A stretch of 64,000 nucleotides of DNA from assembly GCA_020029615.1 (NCBI GenBank), contig JAIBJO010000002.1:1-64000 (forward strand), read 5' to 3'. Both the position numbers and the translations under genes were made by a program. Below, in pieces: positions 20,210-30,134 of the stretch (position 1 is its first letter; each line of letters starts with the position of its first letter). The notes under the pieces are model-generated. The model saw nothing but the letters and a program-made list of their open reading frames with translations, had not been told where the DNA came from and made no database searches. The stretch is from Actinomycetota bacterium. Lineage in GTDB: Bacteria > Actinomycetota > Thermoleophilia > Gaiellales > Gaiellaceae.

Positions 20210-21625
20210 CTACACGAGCCCCTGGTTCCTCCACTTGCGGTAGATGCTCTGAGCCTTGGTCGTGAACGCCGAGATCGCCTCGGCCGGTGTGGCCTTGCCC
20301 TGTGCGACCTGGGCGAACATCTGCGGGATGAGGAAGGTGTTGTAGATCTCGTCCATCACCGGCGTCGTGTTGCCCGGGTGGCCGGGATTGGTCGTGTACT
20401 TCTCGGCGATCGTGGTCAGGATCGTGTACTTCCCCTTCGGCTTGTGCGGGTCCTGTGCGCAGAGCTGGCGGATCGTCTTGAAACCGCCCTTGATCGAGCC
20501 AGTCCACGGCGGGAAGTTGTAGTACCCGCTGCGCAGGAAGTGCTCGCGGTAGTTGATCATCTGGTCGACGACGTACTTCTGGGCCGCCTCCTTGTTCTTC
20601 GCGAACTTCCAGATCAGGTACACGCCCATCACGTGCTCGTTCCCGAGCCGCATCGCCGGGCCTCGCGGGATCGACGCGAGCCAGGTGTCGTCGGAGAGGG
20701 CGACGTTCCCCTGGTTCTCCGCCGAACGTGCAATCGAGATCGCGTTCAGCGCAACGGACAACCGGCCCGCGAGGAACGCCTGATTGTTTGACGCGGCGGT
20801 CCAGGCAAAGACCTCGTCCGACATCCCGTTCTGGTAGATGTCGCGCATCACCCGTAGGGCCTCGATCGCGCCCCTCCTGTTCGAGCCCTGACCGATGACG
20901 ATGCGGTTCTCCTCGTTCTGGATGAAGCCGCCGTAGCAGTAGAGGAGGGACGTGAGGAGCATGTTCGAGTCGATCTCGTTCGACATGCCGAGGCCGACAG
21001 GATGTCCGATCGCCTTGAGCTTCGGGGCCCCTTTTCGGAGGTCCTCCCACGTGTTGAGGCTCACCCCGGTCTGCTCGAGGAAGCTCTTCCGGTACTGCAC
21101 GGGATCCGGGGCGTACGTCTCGGGGAAGCCGTAGAACTGCTTCGTCTTCGGGTTGTACGTGCTCTTCCGCGCGACTCCCGTCATCGGTCCGAGCTTCTTG
21201 CCCACCTCCTGCACGAGGTCGGTCACCGGGATCGCCTGCTTCTGGAACGTGGACGGCGGTGAGATGAACCAGAACAGGTCGTGACCGCTCTGGGCCGCGA
21301 CCTCAGCGGCGCCCCTGCTGTACAGCAGGGCGTTGTTGATGTGATCGACCTTGACCTGGACGTCGTTCGCCTCGCCCCACTGCTTGACGTACGTGTTGTC
21401 GAGCCACTGGTCGTAGGCCGGGACGAAGTGAGCCCACGTCATGATCGAGAGATCGCCCGCGAGCTGCTTCTTCGCGAACCGCAGCGGGCCGTAAAACCCG
21501 AGGGCCTTGTCGGTGAGGCCGCCGAACATGCTGACGGCGAACGCACCAGCCGCTCCCCTCCTGAGCAGGTCACCTCGGGTCAGTGTCGAGCTCGGTCGCA
21601 CGAGCTCGTCGACTACATCTGCCAC
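20210..21625 (-). CDS. CUT1-type sugar ABC transporter substrate-binding protein (Tat-like signal)
   Basis: 471 aa; GTG start with upstream GGAGG; LTRGDLLRRGAAGAF N-terminus; extracellular solute-binding protein pattern. Confidence 0.85.
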   Translation of the reverse strand: MADVVDELVRPSSTLTRGDLLRRGAAGAFAVSMFGGLTDKALGFYGPLRFAKKQLAGDLSIMTWAHFVPAYDQWLDNTYVKQWGEANDVQVKVDHINNALLYSRGAAEVAAQSGHDLFWFISPPSTFQKQAIPVTDLVQEVGKKLGPMTGVARKSTYNPKTKQFYGFPETYAPDPVQYRKSFLEQTGVSLNTWEDLRKGAPKLKAIGHPVGLGMSNEIDSNMLLTSLLYCYGGFIQNEENRIVIGQGSNRRGAIEALRVMRDIYQNGMSDEVFAWTAASNNQAFLAGRLSVALNAISIARSAENQGNVALSDDTWLASIPRGPAMRLGNEHVMGVYLIWKFAKNKEAAQKYVVDQMINYREHFLRSGYYNFPPWTGSIKGGFKTIRQLCAQDPHKPKGKYTILTTIAEKYTTNPGHPGNTTPVMDEIYNTFLIPQMFAQVAQGKATPAEAISAFTTKAQSIYRKWRNQGLV

Positions 21626-21651
21626 GAGTACCCTCCTTTCGACTCGATTCT

Positions 21652-22515
21652 CTAACGGAATGCGCCTCCTGTAAAGCCCTTGATGAAACGGTCGAGGAAC
21701 GCGTTGTAGAGGAGCGCGAGCGGAATCGTCGGAATCAGCACGGCGGCCATTAGCGACTGCCAGAAGAAGACATCGCCGCGAATCAGGTCGTTCGGAATGC
21801 CCGCGGAGACCGTTCTCTGCTCTGAGCTCGAGATCAACGTGAACGCGTAGATGAACTCGTTGACACAAAGCGAGAAGGCGAAGATCACGACAGTCAGAAT
21901 CCCGGGCAGCGAGATCGGCAGGACGATGAGGCCGAACGCCTTCAGCCGTGACGCACCGTCGATCAGCGCGGCGTCCTCGAGCTCCTGCGGAATCGTCTTG
22001 AAGAATCCCATCAGCAGCCAGGTCGCGAAGGGCACGGTGAAGGAGGGATAGATGAGGATCAGCGCCCAAAGAGAGTCCTCGAGGTCGAGCTGCGTGATGA
22101 GCCGCGAGAGCGGCAGGAAGAGGAGCGTCGGCGGGATGAGGTAGACCATGAAGATCGCGACGCCGGCGCCCTGGCCCCAGCGTCCTGCGAGTCGAGCGAG
22201 CGCGTAGCCCGCGGGCAGAGCGAGCAGCAGCGTGATGCCCACGACCGCCGCGCCGACGATCGCCGTGTTGAGGAGCCACCGTGGGTAGTTCGTGTCTTCG
22301 AAGAGGAAGCGCACGTGCTCCGTCGTCGCGTAGTTCCAGAAGTCCCAGTGGAAGTTGCCCTCGAGATCGTTGTAGAGGTACGGGGAGTGCTCGACGTTCG
22401 CGAGGTCGAGGTTCGTCTTGAACATCGTCACGAGCGCGAAGTAGAAGGGGAAGGCGAGGAAGATCGCGAACGGGACGACGACGGCGTACGTGAGCCCTTT
22501 CTCGCGCCGCGTCAT
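21652..22515 (-). CDS. Carbohydrate ABC transporter permease (MalG-like)
   Basis: 287 aa; EELEDAALIDGAS-type EAA motif (PQELEDAALIDGASRLKAFGLIVLPISLPG). Confidence 0.92.
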   Translation of the reverse strand: MTRREKGLTYAVVVPFAIFLAFPFYFALVTMFKTNLDLANVEHSPYLYNDLEGNFHWDFWNYATTEHVRFLFEDTNYPRWLLNTAIVGAAVVGITLLLALPAGYALARLAGRWGQGAGVAIFMVYLIPPTLLFLPLSRLITQLDLEDSLWALILIYPSFTVPFATWLLMGFFKTIPQELEDAALIDGASRLKAFGLIVLPISLPGILTVVIFAFSLCVNEFIYAFTLISSSEQRTVSAGIPNDLIRGDVFFWQSLMAAVLIPTIPLALLYNAFLDRFIKGFTGGAFR

Positions 22516-23489
22516 CAGGAGACCTGGGCCCGTCGCGCGAAGAACAGCATTCCGATGCTGACGACCACGAGCAGCGGAAACAGGAACAGCGAGATCGCCG
22601 CCCCCTCCCCGAGCGAGCCGGAGTCGATTCCGATCGCGTAGGCCCATGTGGGCAGGACCTGGGTCGCGTTGAAGGGGCCGCCGTGGGTCAGGATGTACAC
22701 GACCCCGAAGTCGGCCGCGGTGAAGACGATCCCGAAGAGCACAGCGACGAGCGCGATCGGAAGTTGCAGCGGGATGTCGACGTACCAGAGCTTCTTCACC
22801 CCGGTTGCGCCGTCGATCTTCGAGGCGTCCTCGACCTCGGTCGGGATGGATGCCCTGCCGGCGATGAAGATCACCACCGCGAAGGGGAGGATCCGCCACG
22901 CGTGGACGACGGTGATCGCGAGGAGCGCGAGGTTCGGGCGTCCGAGCCACTGCAGCGGAACCTGAGCACCCTCCTCGAGATTCACGGCCCCCAGCAACCA
23001 GACGAGCGCGTTGTCGAGATGGAGCCGGGCGAGCGTCCAGTTCGCGACGCTGTACAAGGAGTCGAACAGCCAGAGCCACGTGATCGTCGAGAGCACCACG
23101 GGCGCAGCCCAGGGCAGGACGACCAGGAAGCGCACGATCCACTTCCCACGGAAATCGCGGACGAGGAAGTTCGAGAGTACGGCGGCCCCGACGAGCACGA
23201 TTGCCTGTGAGCCCAGCGTGAAGATGAACGTGTTCCGGAGCGCGCGCCGGAAGTTGTCGTCCTGCCAGGCGCTCGCGAAGTTGTCGAAGCCGACCCAGTT
23301 TCCGGACAGAGAGCCCCCGATCGCGTCCGTGAAGCTGAGGTAGATGGCCCAGACGAAAGGGACTCCGACGACGAGCACCATGAACACGACGGCCGGCGCG
23401 ATGAGCAGGATCGCGAGGACGCGGCGGCTCTCGAGAGCGTGCCGCCAGTGACTCCCACGCGAGCCGGCCCGGGCAGCCTGTGCTTCCAT
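22515..23489 (-). CDS. Carbohydrate ABC transporter permease (MalF-like)
   Basis: 324 aa; EVEDASKIDGATGVKKLWYVDIPLQLP EAA loop. Confidence 0.92.
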   Translation of the reverse strand: MEAQAARAGSRGSHWRHALESRRVLAILLIAPAVVFMVLVVGVPFVWAIYLSFTDAIGGSLSGNWVGFDNFASAWQDDNFRRALRNTFIFTLGSQAIVLVGAAVLSNFLVRDFRGKWIVRFLVVLPWAAPVVLSTITWLWLFDSLYSVANWTLARLHLDNALVWLLGAVNLEEGAQVPLQWLGRPNLALLAITVVHAWRILPFAVVIFIAGRASIPTEVEDASKIDGATGVKKLWYVDIPLQLPIALVAVLFGIVFTAADFGVVYILTHGGPFNATQVLPTWAYAIGIDSGSLGEGAAISLFLFPLLVVVSIGMLFFARRAQVS

Positions 23490-23532
23490 CGGACCGGGCC
23501 GATGCTATTAGATTGCCCCTCCGAGAGGCATC

Positions 23533-24750
23533 GTGGCCGAAATCGTCCTCGAGCGACTGACGAAGGTGTACTCCGACGGCACGCGTGCTGTCACCGAGCT
23601 CGACCTTGAGGTCGGCGCGGCCGAGTTCGTCGTCTTCGTCGGCCCGTCGGGCTGCGGGAAGACGACTGCGCTGCGCATGATCGCGGGCCTCGAGACGATC
23701 ACGTCGGGCGACGTCAGGATCGACGGCCGGGTCGTCAACGATCTTCCTCCGAAGGAGCGCGACATCGCGATGGTCTTTCAGAACTACGCGCTCTATCCGC
23801 ATATGAGCGCGTACAAGAACATGGGCTTCGCACTGAAGATGCGCGGGGTTCCGAAGGACGAGATCGACCGTCGCGTTCGCGAGGCCGCACACATCCTGGG
23901 GCTGACGGACTCGCTGCACAAGAAGCCGCGGACGCTCTCGGGTGGCCAGCGTCAGCGTGTTGCCATGGGGCGCGCGATCGTCCGAAACCCCCAGGCGTTC
24001 CTCATGGACGAGCCGCTCTCGAACCTCGACGCCAAGCTCCGCGTGGAAATGCGCGCCGAGATCGCGCGCATCCAGAGGGATCTCGGTGTGACGACGGTGT
24101 ACGTCACGCACGATCAGACCGAGGCGATGACGATGGGTGACCGCGTGGCCGTCATGCGAAACGGCCTCCTGCAGCAGATCGACGCGCCGCAGGTGCTCTA
24201 CGAACGGCCTCGTAACCTCTTCGTCGCGGAGTTCATCGGCTCGCCGGCGATGAACCTCGTCGAGGCCGACCTGGTGAGGACGAACGGCGACGTCTGGGTG
24301 CGCTTCGGCGACCATCGGCTTCGCCTGTCGGATTCCACACTCGCGCGCCACCCCGGTCTCGAGCGCTTCGAGGGACGCCGGGTCGTGCTCGGCATCCGAC
24401 CGGAGGACATGGAGGACGCGTCCCTGCTTGGTACAAGACCCGAGGGCGAGCGGCTGTCGGTCGTCTGCGACATCCGTGAGGACATGGGCTCGGAGGTCTA
24501 CGTGCACTTCAACGTCGCGGCGCAGCCGGTTGTGACGAAGGAGGTGCTCGAGGCGCACGTGGTCGACGCGCCCGAGGACGAGGAGACCCGAATGGCCGCC
24601 GAGCAGGCACGAGGGAGCGGTGTCCGCTTCGTCGCCCGGCTCGAACGGATGACTCGGGCACGCGAGCGCGAGCCGCTCGAGCTGGTCGTCGACGTCGAGC
24701 GTCTGCACGTCTTCGATCCGGAGACGGGGCTCGGAGTCGGCTCTTCGTAA
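23533..24750 (+). CDS. Sugar ABC transporter ATP-binding protein (UgpC/MsmK family)
   Basis: GPSGCGKTTALRMIAGLE, LSGGQRQRVAMGRAIVR, MalK-like C-terminal domain. Confidence 0.93.
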   Translation: MAEIVLERLTKVYSDGTRAVTELDLEVGAAEFVVFVGPSGCGKTTALRMIAGLETITSGDVRIDGRVVNDLPPKERDIAMVFQNYALYPHMSAYKNMGFALKMRGVPKDEIDRRVREAAHILGLTDSLHKKPRTLSGGQRQRVAMGRAIVRNPQAFLMDEPLSNLDAKLRVEMRAEIARIQRDLGVTTVYVTHDQTEAMTMGDRVAVMRNGLLQQIDAPQVLYERPRNLFVAEFIGSPAMNLVEADLVRTNGDVWVRFGDHRLRLSDSTLARHPGLERFEGRRVVLGIRPEDMEDASLLGTRPEGERLSVVCDIREDMGSEVYVHFNVAAQPVVTKEVLEAHVVDAPEDEETRMAAEQARGSGVRFVARLERMTRAREREPLELVVDVERLHVFDPETGLGVGSS

Positions 24751-24753
24751 TCC

Positions 24754-25803
24754 CTACAGCGCGAAGAAGCCGGTCTCGCGCGGCGTCACCGTGAGCGGGC
24801 TCGGGGGGAGTCCGGCCGCGGGCTCTGGCATGTTGAACCCGCCCGGCGCGACGTCGTTCGGGGTGTCGGGATGGAAGAGCGCAGCAAGGTACTGGATGTG
24901 GCCGCGGCCGACGCCGAGCTCGAACTGGCCGCCGCCGTAGGCGCCGATCCCCTGCTCCTCGCAGTAGTCGTAGGCGGCGAAGAGCCGCTGGATCGAACCG
25001 AAGCGCGACGGCTTCACGTTCACGGTCTTCGGTGGCCAGGGCAGCGCCTCGATGTCCTCCACGGAGTGGATGATCGCGTCCCAGGTGACCCGCTGTGAGA
25101 CCTCCTCGAGGATCGGCCGGGTGCCGTCGTCGATCGCCGGGTCCTCGAGCCAGATGCCCGGAAGGCCGTCGATGACACGGCGGTAGAGCGCGGGATCTGC
25201 GCCCTGGTCGACGACCGTGCCCGTGTAGTGGCCTTTGAAATCGATCGAGTCGACGCAGCCGAGTGCACGAAGCTCGGCGACGAGCTCGTCGGTCCAGTCG
25301 CTCGTCGCGTCGAGCTTGAAGCGGAGGCCGGGGTAGAGGGCGAGCCAGCTCTGGATCCGGTCCAGGGTCGGCGCCTCGCCGAGGCGCATCGAAACGACGT
25401 ACGTGAGCGGTCGCAGCTCGCGCCCGACCGCCTGGCCGAGGGTCATCCCGTTCTGGCGCAGCGCCAGGTCGAGCCCTGCGCTCTCGAAGCCCCAGCGGCG
25501 GTAGTCGACGTACACCGGCCGCTCGGGCGCGTTCTCGAAGAGCGGCTGGGTCTCGAGGTGCTGCGAGAATGATTCGATCGTCCACTCGCCTGTGAGCGGG
25601 AGCACCGGGCCGCGTGCGAGCTGCGCGTCGTGCTCGGTGGCCTCATAGGTGACGTCTTCGCCGAGCCCCTCGTCTCCTGTGCCTGTCAGACGGATGGTCG
25701 TCGTCTTGCGAGTGAAGCCGCTCGAGACGTCGAGCGAGCGCACCTCGAGGTCGTACTCCTCGATCGTGAGCGACAAGTCGCGGACGGAGTCGTAGAGGCT
25801 CAC
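24754..25803 (-). CDS. Enolase-superfamily (mandelate racemase-like) protein
   Basis: 349 aa; LRFKLDATSDW, GIWLEDPAIDDG, VNVKPSRFGSIQRL barrel motifs. Confidence 0.75.
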   Translation of the reverse strand: MSLYDSVRDLSLTIEEYDLEVRSLDVSSGFTRKTTTIRLTGTGDEGLGEDVTYEATEHDAQLARGPVLPLTGEWTIESFSQHLETQPLFENAPERPVYVDYRRWGFESAGLDLALRQNGMTLGQAVGRELRPLTYVVSMRLGEAPTLDRIQSWLALYPGLRFKLDATSDWTDELVAELRALGCVDSIDFKGHYTGTVVDQGADPALYRRVIDGLPGIWLEDPAIDDGTRPILEEVSQRVTWDAIIHSVEDIEALPWPPKTVNVKPSRFGSIQRLFAAYDYCEEQGIGAYGGGQFELGVGRGHIQYLAALFHPDTPNDVAPGGFNMPEPAAGLPPSPLTVTPRETGFFAL

Positions 25804-26687
25804 AGGGCGGCGAACGCTACCGACACGTCGCCGGCGAGCCGCGCGTTGGCGACGGCCAGCTTGCGGTTCACCTCGCGGGTCCGCCCGTCGGAGCGCTCGT
25901 GGAGGAACGCGAGCACGAACGGCGTCACTGCCTGCCCGGAGACGCCGTCTCGCGCAGCCTTGGCGACGGCCTCCTCGATGAGGTCGCCGACCTCGACGAC
26001 CTCGGGCGGTGGGTTCGTGAGGAGAAGCCCGCAGCCCCCGAGCTCCCAGTGCGCCGCCGCCACGCGCGCGGCCGTCGTCGGGTCGTCGACTCGTTGGGTG
26101 ACGGCCGGCCCGCCTTCGGCCTCGTAGAAGAGCGGAAGCGTGTCGGTCCGGTAGCCGAGGACGGGAATCCCGAGCGTCTCCAGGTGCTCCATGGTCGCCG
26201 GGATGTCGAGGAGGGACTTCGCGCCCGAGCAGGCGACGAGCACCGGAGCCGTGACGAGAGCAACGAGATCTGCGGAGACGTCCGGCCGCGCCGGATAGCC
26301 GCGATGCACGCCGCCGATTCCTCCCGTGCCCATGAACCGGATTCCGACCGTGCGCGCGACCGCGAGGACTCCGCCGACCGTGGTCGCGCCTACGTCCCCT
26401 GCGACCGCGCACGCGGCCAGGTCGCGCGGGCCGAGCTTCCTCGCGCTCGAGTCGAACCGACCGAGCTCGTCGTCGTCGAGTCCTACCCGAATCCGACCGT
26501 CGAGGACGCCGATCGTCGCCGGCGTCGCGCCCGCTCCTCGCACCGCCTCCTCCATCTGGAGGCCGACCTCGACGCCGTGGGGCGCCGGGAACCCGTGCGC
26601 GACGATGGTCGTCTCGAGGGCGACTACCGACCGACCCTCGGCGAGCGCGGCGCGAACCTCGAGTGAGACGACGACGAGCTCGTTCAC
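25800..26687 (-). CDS. psuG: Pseudouridine-5'-phosphate glycosidase
   Basis: VVALETTIVAHGFPAPHGVEV; FMGTGGIGGVHRG; VACSGAKSLLDIPATMEHLETLGIPVLGYRTDTLPLFY. Confidence 0.93.
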   Translation of the reverse strand: MNELVVVSLEVRAALAEGRSVVALETTIVAHGFPAPHGVEVGLQMEEAVRGAGATPATIGVLDGRIRVGLDDDELGRFDSSARKLGPRDLAACAVAGDVGATTVGGVLAVARTVGIRFMGTGGIGGVHRGYPARPDVSADLVALVTAPVLVACSGAKSLLDIPATMEHLETLGIPVLGYRTDTLPLFYEAEGGPAVTQRVDDPTTAARVAAAHWELGGCGLLLTNPPPEVVEVGDLIEEAVAKAARDGVSGQAVTPFVLAFLHERSDGRTREVNRKLAVANARLAGDVSVAFAAL

Positions 26688-26696
26688 ACGGCAAAC

Positions 26697-27500
26697 CTAC
26701 GGCATGGCACCCAGCCGCTGGACACAACGGGACGCCGCCTCGAGCGCTAGCTCCGGGCCACCGACGATCCAACCTGCGGCGAGCGCATCTCCCGCGCCGG
26801 TCGAGTCGAGCACGTGCTCGACCGGGATCGCGGCGCGCTCGTCTCCGTCGAACGAGCAACCGCCAGCGCCGCGCTTGAGGATCCACGCCGTGTCGTCCAC
26901 ACGGCCGGCGACACGCTCCTCGTCTTCGTTCGCGAACACGACGTCGGGCTCGAGGCTGCGGACGGCATCGCCGAACGCCTCGACCCCGCAGTCGCGGATC
27001 GCGCTCCACGACGCCAGGTCGACGCTCACCCCTGCGCCCGATGCGCGTGCGAGCTCGACTGCCCGCCGCGCAGCGCTGCGAGCGGGCTCGCGCATCAGCG
27101 CGTATCCGGAGACGAAGAGGTGATCACAGCCCTCGAGCCATGCGGGATCGATGTCGTCGAGCTGCAGCTCCGTGGCAGCTCCCCGGTCGGCGGCCATCGA
27201 CCGGGCGCCGTCGGAGGTGACGAGCGAGCAGATGATCCCGTTTGCGCCCGATACCGGTCCGACGATGTCTACTCCGAACGCTCGAAGTCGAGCGCGGGCG
27301 ATCGAGCCGGCCTCGTCGTCACCGGTTCGTCCGATGAACCGAGCGGACGCGCTGAGCGAGGCCGCCCAGGCGGCGACGTTCGCCGCCTGGCCTCCCGCTG
27401 CGAGCATGATCTCGGCGTCGGTGTCGCCTCCGACTGCGATCGGCCCGGCGAATCGCACGACGACGTCGAGCGTGAGATCGCCCAGGCAGCAGATCAGCAT
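26697..27500 (-). CDS. PfkB-family carbohydrate kinase (putative pseudouridine kinase)
   Basis: GGQAANVAAWAASL; DSTGAGDALAAGW PfkB signature; adjacent to psuG. Confidence 0.88.
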   Translation of the reverse strand: MLICCLGDLTLDVVVRFAGPIAVGGDTDAEIMLAAGGQAANVAAWAASLSASARFIGRTGDDEAGSIARARLRAFGVDIVGPVSGANGIICSLVTSDGARSMAADRGAATELQLDDIDPAWLEGCDHLFVSGYALMREPARSAARRAVELARASGAGVSVDLASWSAIRDCGVEAFGDAVRSLEPDVVFANEDEERVAGRVDDTAWILKRGAGGCSFDGDERAAIPVEHVLDSTGAGDALAAGWIVGGPELALEAASRCVQRLGAMP

Positions 27501-27527
27501 TGCAAGCGGGATCGTAAGATCAGACGC

Positions 27528-27734
27528 GTGGACGGCGAGAAGCGTCGAGAACGTCTTCGCACGTTCGTGCTGGGAAGCGTCGTGGGCGCTTCGGCTGCGT
27601 TGGCCGCGATGAACCGCCGCCGTAGGGCAGAACGACGACGCGGACGCCCGCGCGGTCTTGCTGCCTTCGAGAGCGCGCCCTGCTATCTCGAACTGCTCGA
27701 CGAGGAGCGTGAACGGGAGCAAACCCCGCCGTAG
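27528..27734 (+). CDS. Small basic protein of unknown function
   Basis: 68 aa; GTG start; hydrophobic stretch then Arg-rich. Confidence 0.5.
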   Translation: MDGEKRRERLRTFVLGSVVGASAALAAMNRRRRAERRRGRPRGLAAFESAPCYLELLDEEREREQTPP

Positions 27735-27757
27735 CGGGCGCTAGCCTTCGTAACCAC

Positions 27758-28057
27758 GTGCCGGTGTACGAGTACCGTTGCCCGAACGGGCACACGTTCG
27801 AGATCTTCCAGCGGATGAGCGATCCGCCGTCAGAGGTCTGCGTCACCTGCGGTGCCGGGCCGGTGGAGAAGATCCTCTTCCCGGTGGCGGTGCATTTCAA
27901 GGGCTCCGGCTTCTACTCGACGGACTACGGCAAGGGGAAGAAGTCGACCAAAGACAGAGATGGGGAAACCACGGCCCCGAAGGACAAGGCCGCCGACAAG
28001 CCCGCCGAGAAGACGGCGAGCGAGCCGAAGCCGAAGCCGTCGTCCGACTCGACCTAG
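27758..28057 (+). CDS. FmdB-family zinc ribbon protein
   Basis: MPVYEYRCPNGHTFEIFQRMSDPPSEVCVTCGA. Confidence 0.93.
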   Translation: MPVYEYRCPNGHTFEIFQRMSDPPSEVCVTCGAGPVEKILFPVAVHFKGSGFYSTDYGKGKKSTKDRDGETTAPKDKAADKPAEKTASEPKPKPSSDST

Positions 28058-28068
28058 TGGTCTCTCCA

Positions 28069-29208
28069 CTAGCGCCGGCGCGTGCAACCTGCGCCGTAGA
28101 GTGTTCCCTTCGGCGGGGCGACGGGCGCCGAGCGATCGAGGAACATGGAGATCACGGCGACGTTGTCCTCCGAGCCGAGAATCGTCGACTCACCGTCGAT
28201 CGTGGCTGATTCACCGCCCAGACGGCAGCGCAGCGATCGCTTCGAGTCCGCACGGAAGCGCACCCAGCCGAGCTGGGCCAGCTCCCACGCCGACAGATCC
28301 GTCGCCAGCGGCGCTGCGAGCGAGTCACCGTTGAACGGCAGGCGCAGGAAGGTCCCGATGCTCGCGATCTCGTCCCCGACAGCGTCTGCGACGGCCTGCT
28401 GGCGCGTGCCGCGGCTGATGTCCGTGTCGGACGGGTCGAGCTGGTTCGTTCGGATCCTCGAATAGACGAGCGCACGACGCCCGTCCATGTGCTGCGGTCC
28501 TTTCTCGAAACGCCAGCCGTCCCAGTCGCGGCACTTCGCAGGCTTGTACGGGCAGTCGAACGGATTCGACAGGATCGGCCTCGGGACGTCGACGGTGATT
28601 CCACCCAGCGAGTCGATGAGCTCGCGGAAGCCGTCGAAGTCGACCACGACGACGTGGTCGATGGGGAGCCCGGTGAGCTCGCGAACGGTTGCGATCGTGA
28701 GCGCCGGACCACCGATCTGGTTCGCCGCGTTGATCTTCGAGGTTCCGTGACCGGGAATCTCGACGCGGAGGTCACGCGGGATCGAGAGATACGCGAGGCG
28801 GTGCTTCCCGGGGTCGGTGCGAAGCAGCAGCAACGAGTCCGACCGATTGGCATCGCCTCGGCCGGGCGCTCGGCCACCGTCGGTCCCGACGACGAGGATC
28901 GTCGCTGGGTCGGACAGGATCGAGCTGTCGCGCGTCGCCAGCTGCGCGTCGGCGCCGCGGGGGAGGCGCTGGTTCGCCTTGTCGACACCGCCCGAGAACG
29001 AGCGGTAGCCAAGGGCGCCCCAGGCCGCGACGAGGACGACGACGCCGAGCAGCGCGAGCCCGATCCAGAGACCCCAGCGACGCTGGCGCCGCTTCGTGGT
29101 GGGCGTCCGCGAGGGCTGCGTCGAGGCGTGGGTCGCGCTCTCGAGGGGGACTCTGCCCTTCTTGCGGCCGCCGCGGTACAGCCGGTAGGGCTTGGTTCCC
29201 TCGGCCAT
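28069..29208 (-). CDS. LytR-CpsA-Psr (LCP) family protein
   Basis: ILVVGTDGG...RSDSLLLLRTDPGKHRLAYLSIPRDLRVEIPGHGTSKINAANQIGGPALTIATVRELTGLPIDHVVVVDF. Confidence 0.93.
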   Translation of the reverse strand: MAEGTKPYRLYRGGRKKGRVPLESATHASTQPSRTPTTKRRQRRWGLWIGLALLGVVVLVAAWGALGYRSFSGGVDKANQRLPRGADAQLATRDSSILSDPATILVVGTDGGRAPGRGDANRSDSLLLLRTDPGKHRLAYLSIPRDLRVEIPGHGTSKINAANQIGGPALTIATVRELTGLPIDHVVVVDFDGFRELIDSLGGITVDVPRPILSNPFDCPYKPAKCRDWDGWRFEKGPQHMDGRRALVYSRIRTNQLDPSDTDISRGTRQQAVADAVGDEIASIGTFLRLPFNGDSLAAPLATDLSAWELAQLGWVRFRADSKRSLRCRLGGESATIDGESTILGSEDNVAVISMFLDRSAPVAPPKGTLYGAGCTRRR

Positions 29209-29218
29209 TCGGGCCGCT

Positions 29219-30130
29219 ATGGTAGCCCGCGCGGTGGCCGCTCCTTTCGTCATCGGGCTGGACGTCGGCGGGACGAAGATCCTCTCGGGGCTCGTCGACG
29301 GAGACGGGCACATCGTCGCGCAGCACGAGATTCACAGCCCTGGCGATTCGGAGGAGGACGTTCTCGCGGCGCTCGATGCTGCTGTGGAGGAGTTGCTGGA
29401 CGATCGCGTGGCCGCGATCGGTTTCGGCATCCCGTCGAACCTCGAGCGCAACACGGGCCGGGTTCTGCATGCGACGAACCTCCCTCTCGAGAACATCGAT
29501 CTTGCGGCTCGCTCGCAGGAGCGCTACGGGCTTCCGGTCGGCGTCGAGAACGACGCCAGCGTCGCTGCGCTCGCCGAGTGGAAGCGGGGGGCCGGGCGGG
29601 GATCGAACAATCTCGTGATGTTCACGCTCGGAACCGGGGTCGGCGGCGGAATCGTGATCGACGGGAAGCTCTTTCGGGGCTGGGCCGAGCTCGGGCACGT
29701 CGTCGTCCAGGAAGGCGGCCCTCCGTGCGCCTGTGGAGGGCGCGGGCATCTCGAGGTGCTCGCGTCGGGACACGCGGGCGACAGAGCTGCTCGCGACCTG
29801 TACGGCCCGGACGCCGATGCGCATCTTCTCATCGACAAGGGACACTCAGGCGACGTGCGAGCGGTCGAGGCTCTCGCGCGAATCGGCGAGTCGCTCGGTG
29901 CGGCCATCGGGTCGCTCGTGAACATCTTCGACCCGGATCTCACCGTCGTGGGCGGCGGTTTCGGAGCCGCTGCGGGTGAGCTCGTTCTCGGTCCCGCGCG
30001 TGGTGCGGCCCGGAACGAGGCGATCGCGCCCGCGGACGAGACTCTCCGGGTCGTACCGGCGGAGCTCGGGGCCGAGGCAGGGTTGGTCGGAGCCGGCCTC
30101 GTCGGCTTCGAGGCGCTCGTCGAGGCGTAG
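29219..30130 (+). CDS. ROK family protein / glucokinase
   Basis: VIGLDVGGTKILSGLVDGDG; GTGVGGGIVIDGKLFRGWAELGHVVV; CACGGRGHLEVLASG. Confidence 0.9.
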   Translation: MVARAVAAPFVIGLDVGGTKILSGLVDGDGHIVAQHEIHSPGDSEEDVLAALDAAVEELLDDRVAAIGFGIPSNLERNTGRVLHATNLPLENIDLAARSQERYGLPVGVENDASVAALAEWKRGAGRGSNNLVMFTLGTGVGGGIVIDGKLFRGWAELGHVVVQEGGPPCACGGRGHLEVLASGHAGDRAARDLYGPDADAHLLIDKGHSGDVRAVEALARIGESLGAAIGSLVNIFDPDLTVVGGGFGAAAGELVLGPARGAARNEAIAPADETLRVVPAELGAEAGLVGAGLVGFEALVEA

Positions 30131-30134
30131 CAGG

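Noticed and set aside
21652-24708. 1018-aa minus-strand ORF
   Set aside because: Only the C-terminal 287 aa (MalG-like permease from 22515) is real; the upstream part is antisense to the ATPase and off-frame to the MalF-like permease.
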